NCBI GenBank assembly: GCA_002686955.1
Contig: NYZA01000258.1
Coordinates: 1 to 63,422 of the forward strand
Origin: Gemmatimonadota bacterium
Lineage (GTDB): Bacteria; GCA-2686955
Length of the DNA stretch: 63,422 nucleotides
Direction: 5' to 3'
Positions 50,158 to 59,909 of the stretch are shown here, piece by piece. The notes beneath the pieces were generated by a model. It worked only from the letters and a program-made list of their open reading frames with translations, had not been told where the DNA came from and made no database searches. The position numbers and the translations under genes are program-made. How positions within the stretch are numbered: the first letter of the stretch is position 1; every line of letters begins with the position of its first letter.

Positions 50158-53030
50158 GCGGCCTCGCTCGTAATCGTAAGCTCGAAGCTGGATAGCGCCT
50201 GGACCGTGTCGGGGAGCTGACCGAGCTTCGCGTTGAAGTGATACTCGCCGGGTGTCGATCCCGGCGGAACCTCTTGTGAGAGCGCGCTCAGAATCCGGGT
50301 CTCACCCGCCGCCAAGGTGTCGGTATGGGTCTCGACTGGACCGAAGACCACCGGGCCACCTGCCAGCGACAGATCGAGCCACCAGTCGAAGATCCGCGCT
50401 TCATCGGTGTTGTTGACGAGCGCCATTTGATACTCGACCGTGCCTCCCGCCGGCCCGATCTCGACACCGGTCTCCGCGGGAAGCAACAGAATCGCGACCG
50501 GTGAGGAGGCCGCGTCCGGGGCCGCGATCAGATCATCGATGTACCAGCCCTCCTCCGTGACATATCCGTCGGTCCCAAATCGGAATCGCAGGCTCGCATT
50601 GCCCGAGAAGGCACTGAGGTCGATTATCTCCTCTCGCCAGTCGTGGGTACCGGAGAAGCAAGGAGTTCCTGGCGCGAAGGGGCTGGCATCGTTGTCCACG
50701 ATCGTATACGGATACCCTCCCTCCGGCGTCACTTGCTGGAAGGCTCCTCCGTCAATCGATATCTCAACGATTCCGCCGTCCCATGCTTCGCTCTGATCGA
50801 GCACCTCCGCATCCATCCAATGCCAGAAGTGCAGATTGGTGTTCGGTTGCAATGGAATCATCGGTGTCTCGAGCGCCGCATCGAGCTCATCCGCGTAGTC
50901 TCCGATTCCGGTGGAACCACATTTCCACGAGGTCGTCCCCTCGCTGGTATGGTTCCGTTGCGTGCTCTGATGCCACTGATCCCCGTAGCCGGGCGTGACG
51001 TTGTCGTGGGTCCAGCCGTTCTCGCCCGACTCCATATCGTCGGAGAGACCGCTCCTCAAGGGCAGCGCGAGCAGGGTGAATCCGCCGCCGTCGACCGAGA
51101 TTTGTTCGCTCTTCGAAGCGTAGCCGGCGGCTGTTCCATGAACGGCGTAGGTATCACCGACCGGAACACCGGGGACCAGGTACACGCCCCGCTCGCTGCT
51201 CGTTGCGGCCGGAAGGGGTGTATCGAGCACCTCGACGAGGGCGCCTGAGATCGGCAGGCCGTTGTCGGTATCGATCACCATGCCCGCAAGTGTACCCGAG
51301 GGCGAAGATACGAGAGGGAAATCGAGCGTTGTCGTGTCGTCCGGCACGACATAGATCGCTTGCTCCGCCATCTCGTAGCCGAAGTAGCTAGCCTCCACCG
51401 TGTATGTCGAATCGCCTGGCAAAATGAAGAAGTAGTCGCCCGTGACCGAATCGGCAGTCTTCTTGCGTGGCGTTCCCGCGATCGTCAGCTCGGCGGGGAT
51501 CGGATCTCCGCTGACGGCATCTTCGACCGTCCCCACGAGATAACCAACGCCGCTCATGACCATCGTTACCGCCTCATATGCATCGATGAATCCGGCGCCA
51601 TAAGTGTTGTCTTCTCCCGCCACACCGAAATCGTGGGCGCTTGCCATCAAAACCTCCTTGATCTGATCGACATCGAGGTCCGGATTGGCCTCGCGCATCA
51701 GAGCAACCACACCGGCGACGTGTGGTCCAGCCATCGAAGTGCCGCTCCAACCGGATTGGTAGCCGCCGCCCGGCACCGAGGAATAGACATCGACACCCGG
51801 CGCGGAGACCTCCGGCTTTATGGAGACACCGTCACACCCCGAGGGGCCACGGCTGGAGAAGCTGGCGATCGGATAAGGGTAGTTGGCGTTCGTTGCGTCC
51901 ACTGCTCCGATCGAGTAACAATTGTACGGTGTCGTCGCGCGATCGGACGGTGACCGGTGCGATTGCGGACCGGGTCCTTCGTTGCCCGCCGAGAAGGTCA
52001 CGACACAACCGGCCGCCTCACAGTTGTCGATTACCGACCACCATCGGCTGTCGCAATCGGTGTAGGGTGGGTCGCTCCCGAACCCCTCGTTGATCCCCCA
52101 GGAATTCTGTACGACGTCGGGCACGTCATCGACCGTGCCGGGATCGCCATCGGGATCGGCCAACCACTCGAAAGCGACGACGACGTCGTTGTCGAACTCC
52201 GGCCCCGCCCCCTGGTCGACCGCGTTGCAGGCGATCCAATGGGCGCCGAAAGCGACGCCAACCGTGTCGCCGGTGGCCTCACCGAGACCGGCCATCGTGC
52301 CCATCACGTGGGTGCCATGGCCGTAGTAGTCCACCGGAAAACTGGAGCCGCCGTAGACCAGGTCGAGCCAGGCTTCGGACCAGTCAACACCCGGCAGCAC
52401 TCCCCGCCAGCGCTCGGCCAGGGCGGGATGAAAGCCATCGACGCCGGTGTCGAGATCGGCGACCAATCGGCCCGCTCCAGTGATCCCCAGCTCCTTCCAG
52501 ACTCGATCGGCGTTGATCGCCTCGAGTCCCGGTGTGACGCCGATGCCGTTGATGCGAGGAAGAGATCCCTCTTCGCTACGAACCGGCTCGATCAGGCTGA
52601 TCGAGAAGTTCGGCTCGATCAGGCCCACCTCCGGGCGCTCACGAATCCGCGAGATTTCCGCCTTCGTGGCCTGCACGACCACCAAGTTGCTGATCCAGTG
52701 GGGAGTGAAACCGACGACCCGGCCGGCCGCTCTCGCTTCGCCAAGATAGGCGAGCAGTGGGGGCTGGGTCCTCGACGCCACATCGCGCAGAGCCGTGATG
52801 ACGCGCCGGTGCCGATCCTGCCGTCCGACCCCCTCCTTGCGGAGTTGCGGCCCCAGATTGGCGATATCGGCCTGCTCGGTGAGGTGAACGATGACCGAGG
52901 CGGTCGCATCGTCCGGCATCGCCGCCAGGCGATCCTCGAGCTCGACCGGCATATGTGCGGCGCTCGCGGCGAGTGGCGCTTGAATCGAGCAGAACAACGC
53001 AAAGAGGACGGGCACGATCATCTTACGCAT
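50148..53030 (-). CDS. Secreted subtilisin-like (S8) protease with C-terminal carbohydrate- or binding-type domains
   Basis: A 960-residue exported protease. Signal peptide (MRKMIVPVLFALFCSIQAPLA), inhibitor-like propeptide (residues 30-150), then the S8 domain: catalytic D194 (ADLDTGVD), H238 (YYGHGTHV), S433 (GTSMAGPHVAG), oxyanion Asn in VQNSWG. From about residue 500: a carboxypeptidase-regulatory-like domain (VGTVEDAVSGDPIPAELTI), a second such repeat (AGMVIDTDNGLPISGALVEV) and a MAM/jelly-roll-like domain (DWREEIIDLSAFSGNASLRFRF). The ATG at 53030 has GGAG nine bases upstream; a GTG 24 bases further is an alternative. This intact protease contrasts with the truncated S8 gene at 18637. 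Confidence 0.9.
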   Translation of the reverse strand: MRKMIVPVLFALFCSIQAPLAASAAHMPVELEDRLAAMPDDATASVIVHLTEQADIANLGPQLRKEGVGRQDRHRRVITALRDVASRTQPPLLAYLGEARAAGRVVGFTPHWISNLVVVQATKAEISRIRERPEVGLIEPNFSISLIEPVRSEEGSLPRINGIGVTPGLEAINADRVWKELGITGAGRLVADLDTGVDGFHPALAERWRGVLPGVDWSEAWLDLVYGGSSFPVDYYGHGTHVMGTMAGLGEATGDTVGVAFGAHWIACNAVDQGAGPEFDNDVVVAFEWLADPDGDPGTVDDVPDVVQNSWGINEGFGSDPPYTDCDSRWWSVIDNCEAAGCVVTFSAGNEGPGPQSHRSPSDRATTPYNCYSIGAVDATNANYPYPIASFSSRGPSGCDGVSIKPEVSAPGVDVYSSVPGGGYQSGWSGTSMAGPHVAGVVALMREANPDLDVDQIKEVLMASAHDFGVAGEDNTYGAGFIDAYEAVTMVMSGVGYLVGTVEDAVSGDPIPAELTIAGTPRKKTADSVTGDYFFILPGDSTYTVEASYFGYEMAEQAIYVVPDDTTTLDFPLVSSPSGTLAGMVIDTDNGLPISGALVEVLDTPLPAATSSERGVYLVPGVPVGDTYAVHGTAAGYASKSEQISVDGGGFTLLALPLRSGLSDDMESGENGWTHDNVTPGYGDQWHQSTQRNHTSEGTTSWKCGSTGIGDYADELDAALETPMIPLQPNTNLHFWHWMDAEVLDQSEAWDGGIVEISIDGGAFQQVTPEGGYPYTIVDNDASPFAPGTPCFSGTHDWREEIIDLSAFSGNASLRFRFGTDGYVTEEGWYIDDLIAAPDAASSPVAILLLPAETGVEIGPAGGTVEYQMALVNNTDEARIFDWWLDLSLAGGPVVFGPVETHTDTLAAGETRILSALSQEVPPGSTPGEYHFNAKLGQLPDTVQALSSFELTITSEAAQR

Positions 53031-53114
53031 GGCTGGAGTCTCCGGTGGGTTCACCGCGAGGGGAGGGGACTTCGGGAATCGGGAGCTTCCCGTATCAAAA
53101 CACGGAAATCTCGA

Positions 53115-54587
53115 TCAGGGGCGGCGAAGAAAGCGCTTCCCCTCGAGCAGACTCACGCCGACCCCCGCCACGGCCGAGAGCAGGAACGCTGGCACGAGCT
53201 CTTCTAGTGCGCCCAGCACCGCGCCCACCACCGGAAGCGATGGAGCGACGAACTTGAAAAAGGGCACCGAAGCGAAACCGATCACCATCGCCACCAACGC
53301 GCCGCGTGCGGTGAATCGATTCCAATAGAGGGACAAGATGATGGTCGGACAGAATGTCGCCGCGATTCCCGACCAGCCGAAAATGACGAACCAAAATATG
53401 GTGCGTTCCGGTGTCGCTACGGCAACGCTGAGCGCGAGAGCGAGCGCGACGGCAGCCAATAGAAGTGTTGCAATCCGACTCGTGGCAACCAGATCCTCAT
53501 CAGCGAAGCTCGGGTGCAAGACTTTCTGATACCAATCCCGCACGGCCGCGCTCGCCGCCAGCACCAGAAGCGAATCGGCGGTCGACATGATCGCCGCGAG
53601 CACGATCGCGATGTACAGGCCGATCGCGAAGCCCGGCATCAGGTGGGCAACGAGATCGGGCAGCGCCGCCTCGCCCGAAACGCCGAGAAGATGACGCGCG
53701 AGCAAGCCGATCAGGACCGCGCCGGAATCGGCCAAAGCGGTCCAGATCAGCGCAACGGTCGCACCCCGCTCAATTTCGTCTTCCGAGCGCAGCGCGAGGA
53801 ATCGAACGAAAATCTGTGGCGAGCCCAAGAAGCCGATTCCGATACACAAGAGCGCGATGATCCCAGCGACTCCGACCATGCCGCTCCCATCGGGAGGCGC
53901 GAAGCTGAGCAGAGCCGGATCGCGAGCGCGGAGCCCCTCGATCAAGGGATCGATGCCGCCGATGCCGATCAACCCCACCACAGGCAGGATCACCAACCCG
54001 AGAAACATCATCGTCCCCTGAAAAACGTCGGACCAGACTACGGCGAGAAACCCGCCGCCCGCGGTGTAGAGCAGCACTACGGCGAACCCGACGATCGCCC
54101 CCACGAAGTAGTTCCACCCCAGGAACTTCTCGAAGGCCTGGCCCGTGGCGTCGATCTGGGCGCTTACATAGATCGTCACGAAGACGACCAATGCCGCAGC
54201 GGCCACGATCCGAAGAGCATGGGAGCGATCGCCGAAGCGCGACTCCAAGTAGTCGGGCACCGTCACCGAATCGTAGCGGTCGGTCAAGCGCTTGAAGCGC
54301 CGAGCTAGCAACAGCCACGCCCCCGCCACACCTAGGATCTCTCCGGCGACCACCCAGAACGCACGCACACCGATCGCCGCCCCCATGCCGGTCAGCCCGA
54401 GGAGCAGCCAGGCCGATTCCCCCGTGGCGCGCGCCGAGAATGCGACCGACCAGTAGCCGAGGCGCTTCCCCCCCACCACGTAGTCGCGGATGTCGTGCAT
54501 GCGCCTCGACGCCGCCCAGCCGATCACCAGGAGCACACCGAGATAGATCCCCAGTCCGATCATCTTCACGCCCATATCGTCGGCCAT
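53115..54587 (-). CDS. Sodium:solute symporter (SSS family)
   Basis: A 490-residue membrane protein with about 13 helices. It begins MADDMGVKMIGLGIYLGVLLVIGW. SSS features: GGKRLGYWSVAFSARATGESAW after helix 1, the LTDRYDSVTVPDYLESRFG loop, and ADSLLVLAASAAVRDWY in helix 8. These match PutP-like Na+/proline transporters; the substrate could be an amino acid or another small organic solute. AAAGGTG before the ATG at 54587 sets the start. No partner gene adjoins it. Confidence 0.9.
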   Translation of the reverse strand: MADDMGVKMIGLGIYLGVLLVIGWAASRRMHDIRDYVVGGKRLGYWSVAFSARATGESAWLLLGLTGMGAAIGVRAFWVVAGEILGVAGAWLLLARRFKRLTDRYDSVTVPDYLESRFGDRSHALRIVAAAALVVFVTIYVSAQIDATGQAFEKFLGWNYFVGAIVGFAVVLLYTAGGGFLAVVWSDVFQGTMMFLGLVILPVVGLIGIGGIDPLIEGLRARDPALLSFAPPDGSGMVGVAGIIALLCIGIGFLGSPQIFVRFLALRSEDEIERGATVALIWTALADSGAVLIGLLARHLLGVSGEAALPDLVAHLMPGFAIGLYIAIVLAAIMSTADSLLVLAASAAVRDWYQKVLHPSFADEDLVATSRIATLLLAAVALALALSVAVATPERTIFWFVIFGWSGIAATFCPTIILSLYWNRFTARGALVAMVIGFASVPFFKFVAPSLPVVGAVLGALEELVPAFLLSAVAGVGVSLLEGKRFLRRP

Positions 54588-54829
54588 GCGCACCTTTCGT
54601 CGAAGAAGTCCATGCAAGAGGTTATCGACATCGGCCGACGCCACCAACCCCCGGTACGCGCCCTGAGCTGCTCAGCTCTAACCGTGCGCAGCTTGGCGCA
54701 AAGGGTCAGCCGCATCGCCGCGGGTGTTGCCGATGTCAAGTGGCGGACGGTGGCGATTATCGAGCACGGATCGACAATGTTGAGTGTGTGCGATCGATGA
54801 TGTTCTTGCGAAAGAAGGGGGGATTCGCG

Positions 54830-55243
54830 TCAGCGTCTCGGTAGCCAACCCCCATTGTCGCTGCCCCCGTATGCTCCCATGTCCGACCTCGAACCGTTCG
54901 GATACCAAGGGGGCCACCGCGGGTGCCAGTCCGAAATCTCGTCTTCGACGGCGAGGGTACCAGCGTCGATGCACGGGGAATCGGGCCGAAGCAGGACATC
55001 GTAGCCTCTGATGTTGGTGAATCGCGGATCCGCGTCGATGTTTCCTTCGCCCGGCCAGCCTCCCTGGACATCGGAGTAGGCAATCGTGGCGACGCCCGGG
55101 GCCTCCTCGATCTCCTCCGGCCGATCGGCCCACAAAATGCAGTTGGTGAGGGTCGGGGAGGAGGTGAAATAGCAGTAGAGGCCACCGCCGAAGACGGAGG
55201 CCGAATTCTCCGTAATCGTGCAGTTGGTGAGATCCGGGGAAGG
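54830..55243 (-). pseudogene. C-terminal remnant of a right-handed beta-helix (choice-of-anchor Q-like) protein
   Basis: Read leftward, this frame begins just after a stop codon (TGA at 55246-55244) and has no start. The peptide has the beta-helix repeat pattern: NCTITENSASVFGGGLYC, TLTNCILW, YSDVQGGWPGEGNIDADPRF, LRPDSPCIDAGT and the closing DMGAYGG. These phrases are characteristic of choice-of-anchor Q or polymorphic-repeat proteins, normally 400-1500 residues long. About 138 codons of the end remain, so the gene has lost most of its length. It lies between the symporter and the FAD-enzyme remnant. Confidence 0.7.
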
Positions 55244-55555
55244 TCAGGAATCTCCCTTTCATGAATGGCGAACACTCGACGATGAACAGAGTCTAACTCC
55301 CGGGACCGGCCGAGAGCGGGCCGGATCCGTGTCGGTTTGGATCGGCGAGGGAATTGCTGTCATGCCCCCCCAATGCCTGCCGAAAGACCGGGCGGAGATC
55401 CCGCACCTGGACACGGAGCCTTCGATCGGTGAGTGCCGAAATCGGACGACTAGCAGGGCCACTTCAACGATTTCGGGGCTGGCCGAACGGCCGATTGCAG
55501 CAAGGGGGGGATGCGAACGCGGGGAGTTGTCTCTTCGACGTCCTAGACTGAGGCG
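55244..55555. other. 312-base intergenic scar region
   Basis: No gene is visible. It separates two gene remnants: the beta-helix end to the left and an FAD-enzyme start to the right. It is likely the place where sequence was lost or joined; the frames here are short and not protein-like. Confidence 0.4.
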
Positions 55556-55735
55556 ATGATCGAGCATGATGCCATCGTCATCGGCGGAGGCCCCGCGGGA
55601 AGCAGCTGCGCCAGACACCTGGTCCGCGGCGGCCGTTCGGTCGTCGTGATCGACTCCGCGACCTTTCCCCGCGTCAAGCTCTGCGCGGGCTGGATCAGCG
55701 AGCCGATCTGGGGGGAGCTCGATCTCGATCGGTCT
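55556..55735 (+). pseudogene. N-terminal fragment of an FAD-dependent oxidoreductase (geranylgeranyl reductase-like)
   Basis: The first 60 codons read HDAIVIGGGPAGSSCARHL (dinucleotide-binding GxGxxG, here GGGPAG), then VVVIDSATFPRVKLCAGW. The last phrase (FPRxKxCAGxI) is typical of geranylgeranyl-reductase-like flavoenzymes of about 380 residues. From about 55735 onward the frame, though open to 56005, runs antisense to the HAL2-like gene and resembles nothing. The enzyme is thus cut at about one sixth of its length. Confidence 0.75.
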
Positions 55736-55783
55736 CTCTCACCGGTGCAGAGCCACCAGGAAGATAGAGCCGGCGCAGCCCCC

Positions 55784-56773
55784 TCAGACGCCGAGCACCG
55801 ACCGCACGGCGGCAACGACCCGATCGTGCAACCGCCCGTTGGTCACGATCACACCGAGGTTGTCCCTGAGAGTTCGGCCGATAGAGAAGTCGAGCTCATC
55901 GCCGCGCACATCGGTGACCCTGCCGCCGGCCTCGGTGATCACCATCGCTCCGGCCGCATGATCCCAAATCTTCTCCTCGTACCCCTTACGGGTCGGCAGC
56001 CGTAGATAGATCGACGCGTCGCCGCGAGCCACCGCCGCGTACTTGCACTGACTGTCGATCCGAAAAGGCTCGACTTCGATGCCCAAACGCGCCGCCACCC
56101 TCGCGGCATCGGACTGCGAAGAGTGGGCCTTCTCGACCGACTCGCAGAACGATGCTCGGGTCGGATCATCGATGTCGGTGACGCGGATCGGAAACTCGAC
56201 CGCATCTTCCATCGTCCTCATGGTGGCGCCTTCACCCTTGACCGCCGTAAAGACACAGCCGCGCTCCCCCTCCCGGGGGGTCGCGTCGTGGGGCAAATTG
56301 GGGCAGCCGAGAACACCGAGAACCACCTTGCCCTCCTCGATCAGAGCGAGTGCCACGGCGTACTGGTCCCCTCGGAGAAAGCCCTTGGTACCATCGATCG
56401 GATCGAGAGTCCAATGTCGTCCCTCCGGCCCTCCCGCGTATGTTCCATGGTCGATCGCGGCCAGCACCTGATCATCGCTGAGCTCGGGGTGGATCGCGCT
56501 GACGTGCCGCACGACCTGCTCCCGAATCTTCATGTTCGAGGACTCGCGCAGATCCGCAGCGTCCTCTTCCCCCACCAGACGATCAGCCGGAAAGTGGGTC
56601 ATCAAGTCGCGGCTGACCACCGCCTGGGCGCCGAAGTCGGCGACGGTCACCGGCGAACGGTCCTTCTTCACATGAGTCGCTTCCTCGACCAGATTGGCCT
56701 GGACCGATCGACAGAGTCTCGACGCTTTCAGCACGGCTTTCAGCGCGATTTCGCGCTCCAGTTCGTAGGGCAT
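55784..56773 (-). CDS. HAL2/CysQ-like 3'(2'),5'-bisphosphate nucleotidase
   Basis: A 329-residue inositol-monophosphatase-superfamily enzyme. Metal-binding motifs: LVGEEDAADL, LDPIDGTKGFLRGDQYAVALALI and WDHAAGAMVITEAGG. The GTKGFLRGxQ block and length fit the HAL2/SAL1 type, which converts 3'-phosphoadenosine 5'-phosphate (PAP) to AMP in sulfate metabolism and is inhibited by Na+ and Li+. A simple inositol-phosphate phosphatase role cannot be excluded. Its gene is 21 bases after the K+-channel gene, so the two form an operon. Confidence 0.85.
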   Translation of the reverse strand: MPYELEREIALKAVLKASRLCRSVQANLVEEATHVKKDRSPVTVADFGAQAVVSRDLMTHFPADRLVGEEDAADLRESSNMKIREQVVRHVSAIHPELSDDQVLAAIDHGTYAGGPEGRHWTLDPIDGTKGFLRGDQYAVALALIEEGKVVLGVLGCPNLPHDATPREGERGCVFTAVKGEGATMRTMEDAVEFPIRVTDIDDPTRASFCESVEKAHSSQSDAARVAARLGIEVEPFRIDSQCKYAAVARGDASIYLRLPTRKGYEEKIWDHAAGAMVITEAGGRVTDVRGDELDFSIGRTLRDNLGVIVTNGRLHDRVVAAVRSVLGV

Positions 56774-56794
56774 CTCGTTCCTTTTTCTGGAAGC

Positions 56795-57916
56795 TCAGGA
56801 GGGAGCGCGAGCGAACGCTCGCAGGTCTTCGATCTCCGACCGATTGCCGAGGGCCAGAAGCGTACCTTCCGGCTGAAGCAGCTCCTCGGGGGAGGGATTG
56901 TAGTGGTAGCGTTCGCTTTCCGGCCCCCGGACTCCGATCACCAAACAGTTGCAGCGGCCCCGCAGGTTGGCATCCCGGAGTTTCAATCCCCCGATATCGG
57001 AACCGCTTTCGATCGTCACCTCCGCCATTTCGACCGATTCGACGGAGGGAGCGTGAAGTGTGTCGACGAACGACACGACCGCCGGGCGCACGATCTCGTG
57101 GGCGAGGCGGCGGCCTCCCATGAGCGCCGGTGAGACGACCGAGTTCACCCCCACCCTACGGAACTTCTCGGTGCTCTTGATGTCGACGACACGAGCCACG
57201 ATCCGCAGCCCCGGATTGATCTGGCGAGCCGAGAGGCACAAGAAAAGATTGTCTCGATCTTCGCGAAGCGCAGCCACCAGTCCGCGGGCATTCTCGATCG
57301 ACGCGCCGATCAATGTCGCGTCTTCGAGCGCGTCGCCTTGGATCGTCGGTACATCCTCACCGAACTCCGAGACCAGGGCGTCCACCTTCTCGGTATCGTA
57401 CTCGATCACCACCACCGGTGTTCCCGCTCCGTGCAGCTCACGCACGACGTGAATCCCGGATCGACCCACTCCGGCAACGATTACATGGTCGCGCATCGTC
57501 GCGATGGTCTTCTCCATTCGGCGCCTCCAAATGCTGTAGAGCAGATCCCCCTCGACGAGGAAAACCGTCACCGAGGTGAAGAAGTAGAGCACCGATCCCC
57601 CACCGACAAGGACGAGGAGGATCGTAAAAAGAGTCAGGTCGGTCGCCCCCCTCACCGGTACGACCTCTCCGAAGCCGACGGTCGAGATCGTGATCACCGT
57701 CATGTAGAGGCAGTCCAGCAGAGATACGTCGCTGCCGGTCAACACGAGATAGCCCAGTGTTCCAAGGGCCAAGACGACCGCCACCAGGCCTCCCGCCCTC
57801 AGAACACGCGCCCGACGCTCACTCGCCTGGCGCTCGAATTCGCCACCACCCCCCGGCTGAACGGCAAGGCGCGGCGGAGTCGCCAAGGGGATTCGAACCC
57901 GCTCGACGCGACTCAT
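56795..57916 (-). CDS. Potassium channel with RCK/TrkA domains
   Basis: A 373-residue two-helix K+ channel subunit. Helix 1 lies at about 42-60, the pore and selectivity filter TVGFGE at 79-84 (a TVGYGD variant), and helix 2 at about 95-120. The RCK_N domain follows (DHVIVAGVGRSGIHVVREL, NAD-binding-type GxGxxG), ending EDATLIGASIENARGLVAAL, then an RCK_C-type domain to the end. Such channels let K+ flow in response to ligands bound by the RCK ring. The start is probably the ATG at 57916 with AGGTGGG upstream; a GTG at 57922 is possible. It leads the operon with the HAL2-like phosphatase. Confidence 0.9.
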   Translation of the reverse strand: MSRVERVRIPLATPPRLAVQPGGGGEFERQASERRARVLRAGGLVAVVLALGTLGYLVLTGSDVSLLDCLYMTVITISTVGFGEVVPVRGATDLTLFTILLVLVGGGSVLYFFTSVTVFLVEGDLLYSIWRRRMEKTIATMRDHVIVAGVGRSGIHVVRELHGAGTPVVVIEYDTEKVDALVSEFGEDVPTIQGDALEDATLIGASIENARGLVAALREDRDNLFLCLSARQINPGLRIVARVVDIKSTEKFRRVGVNSVVSPALMGGRRLAHEIVRPAVVSFVDTLHAPSVESVEMAEVTIESGSDIGGLKLRDANLRGRCNCLVIGVRGPESERYHYNPSPEELLQPEGTLLALGNRSEIEDLRAFARAPS

Positions 57917-58090
57917 CGGCACCCACCTGAGGCCGTCGATTCGGGAGCCGTCACGCGCATGGCGAGAGCTTAGTGGGGACCAGCCCCCGGATCAATCGTC
58001 CGGGCGCCACCGGATTGAATTACGCTAGACTCGCGACCGTCAGTCCAAACTCTCGGCGCCCGCGAAGTGCCATCCACGAGGAGCCCACGA

Positions 58091-59893
58091 ATGTCCCAGC
58101 CAGCACAGTTCAAGAACCTCCCAGACCTCTTGCTGCAAAGCACGAGACGCTTCGATACCCGGCCGCTCTTCGGAACCCGTTCCGTGGACGGTGAATGGAC
58201 GTACACAACTTATGGGGAATTCGGCGAGTTGGTCACGAAGATGCGGGGCGGCCTCGCCGGCTTGGGACTGGCGAAGGGCGAGCGCGTCGCCTTTATTTCG
58301 AACAACCGGCTGGAGTGGGCCGTGAGCGCCTACGCCACCTACTCCCTTGGCGGCTGCGTCGTCCCGATGTACGAGAAACAAAACGAGGAGGATTGGGCCT
58401 ACATACTCAAAGACAGCCAGGCCAAGATCCTGCTCGTCGCCAATGACGAGATTCTGGCCAAGGCCGAGGGCTTGAAAACGAAGATCGAGACGCTCGAACA
58501 CATCGTCAACTTCGAGGGGCGTTCCGTTGAACCGCTTTCGTACCGGGCTCTGCTCGAGAAGGGCGCGGAAAGCCCGGTTCCCTCCGCCGATCCGGATCCT
58601 GGCGAACTCTGCGGTTTCATCTACACGTCGGGCACCACGGGCAATCCGAAGGGGGTGATGTTGAGTCATGGCAACATCACGAGCAATGTCAATGCGATGC
58701 AAGAGATCTTTCCGCTCGCGATCGACGATCGTTCTCTCTCCTTTCTGCCATGGGCCCACAGCTTCGGCCAAACCGTCGAGCTGCACATGGGTATCAGCTA
58801 CGGCATGTCGATGGCGCTCTGCGATGAAGTCGACAAGCTGCTGGTCTACCTCGCCGAAGTCAAGCCGACACTGCTGATCTCTGTTCCCCGCATCTTCAAT
58901 CGTGTATACGACAGCTTGAACAAGAAAATGGCCGATGCATCTCCGATTCAACAGAGGCTATTCGCCGCGGCCATGGCTACGGCGAACGAACGGCGAGAAC
59001 TGTCGGCGCGCGGAGAGAGCAGTACCTTGGTCGACCTGAAGCATGGTCTATTCGACAAGCTGATATTCACGAAAGTTCGAGACAGACTGGGTGGCAATCT
59101 GCGCTACGCGATCTCCGGTGGTGCGGCGATCAGCAAGGAGGTGGCTCAGTTCATCGACAACGTGGGGGTGACCGTCTACGAGGGGTACGGACTGAGCGAG
59201 ACCTCGCCGATCGCAACGGCGAACTACCCCGGCAATCAACGAATCGGTTCGGTTGGTCGGGCAATCCCAGGGGTCGAGATCATCATCGACGCCGACGCGA
59301 CCAAAGGAGCACCGGAAGCCGGGGGAGAGGTCCTAATCAAAGGTCCGAATGTAATGCGGGGCTACCACAATATGACGGAGGAAACCGCCGCCGTGATTCG
59401 CGATGATGGAGCGTTTCGAAGCGGAGATATGGGGAAACTCGACGACGATGGCTACCTGTTCATTACCGGCCGCATCAAAGAGCAGTACAAGCTCGAAAAC
59501 GGGAAGTACGTCGTTCCTTCTCCCCTCGAAGAGCAGCTCAAGCTCAGCGGCTTCATCAATCAGGCATTGGTGTACGGCGACAATCGGCAATTCAATGTCG
59601 CGCTCATTGTTCCCGATGCAGAGGCGCTGGCCAAGTTCGCGGAAGACAAAGGTGTCGCCGGCAACCTGGACGCATGGCTCACGAACGCGGTCGTGCACGG
59701 CCTATTCCGCGGAGAGATCGAGACCTTGCAGAGCTCTGTGTTCAAGGGGTACGAGCGCATCGGTGAATTCCGCCTGATCCCGGAGGAATTCACGACCGAC
59801 AACGATATGCTGACGCCGACGCTCAAGCTCAAGCGCAGAAACGTCATCAGCAGGTACGGCTCAATCCTCGACGAGATGTACGCAGGGTCCTGA
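58091..59893 (+). CDS. Long-chain acyl-CoA synthetase (AMP-forming)
   Basis: A 600-residue adenylate-forming enzyme. FIYTSGTTGNPKGVMLSH is the P-loop block, SFLPWAHSFGQ and YEGYGLSETSP the middle blocks, GAFRSGDMGKLDDDGYL the hinge and GRIKEQYKLENGKYVVPSPLE the C-terminal catalytic block. The motif GRIKEQYKLENGKYV is typical of the FAA1/ACSL-type long-chain enzymes. It is a second copy next to the synthetase at 7849, only moderately similar to it, so the two may differ in substrate. GAGGAG precedes the ATG at 58091. It is followed 16 bases later by the formiminotransferase gene. Confidence 0.93.
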   Translation: MSQPAQFKNLPDLLLQSTRRFDTRPLFGTRSVDGEWTYTTYGEFGELVTKMRGGLAGLGLAKGERVAFISNNRLEWAVSAYATYSLGGCVVPMYEKQNEEDWAYILKDSQAKILLVANDEILAKAEGLKTKIETLEHIVNFEGRSVEPLSYRALLEKGAESPVPSADPDPGELCGFIYTSGTTGNPKGVMLSHGNITSNVNAMQEIFPLAIDDRSLSFLPWAHSFGQTVELHMGISYGMSMALCDEVDKLLVYLAEVKPTLLISVPRIFNRVYDSLNKKMADASPIQQRLFAAAMATANERRELSARGESSTLVDLKHGLFDKLIFTKVRDRLGGNLRYAISGGAAISKEVAQFIDNVGVTVYEGYGLSETSPIATANYPGNQRIGSVGRAIPGVEIIIDADATKGAPEAGGEVLIKGPNVMRGYHNMTEETAAVIRDDGAFRSGDMGKLDDDGYLFITGRIKEQYKLENGKYVVPSPLEEQLKLSGFINQALVYGDNRQFNVALIVPDAEALAKFAEDKGVAGNLDAWLTNAVVHGLFRGEIETLQSSVFKGYERIGEFRLIPEEFTTDNDMLTPTLKLKRRNVISRYGSILDEMYAGS

Positions 59894-59909
59894 CGGCGGA
59901 GGAGGACCG

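Noticed and set aside
57880-57905. tRNA 3'-end-like stretch (GGTTCGAATCCC on the minus strand) at the N-terminus of the channel gene
   Set aside because: The T-stem pairs poorly, and no D-arm, anticodon arm or acceptor stem fits upstream; it is coding sequence for VERVRIPLA.
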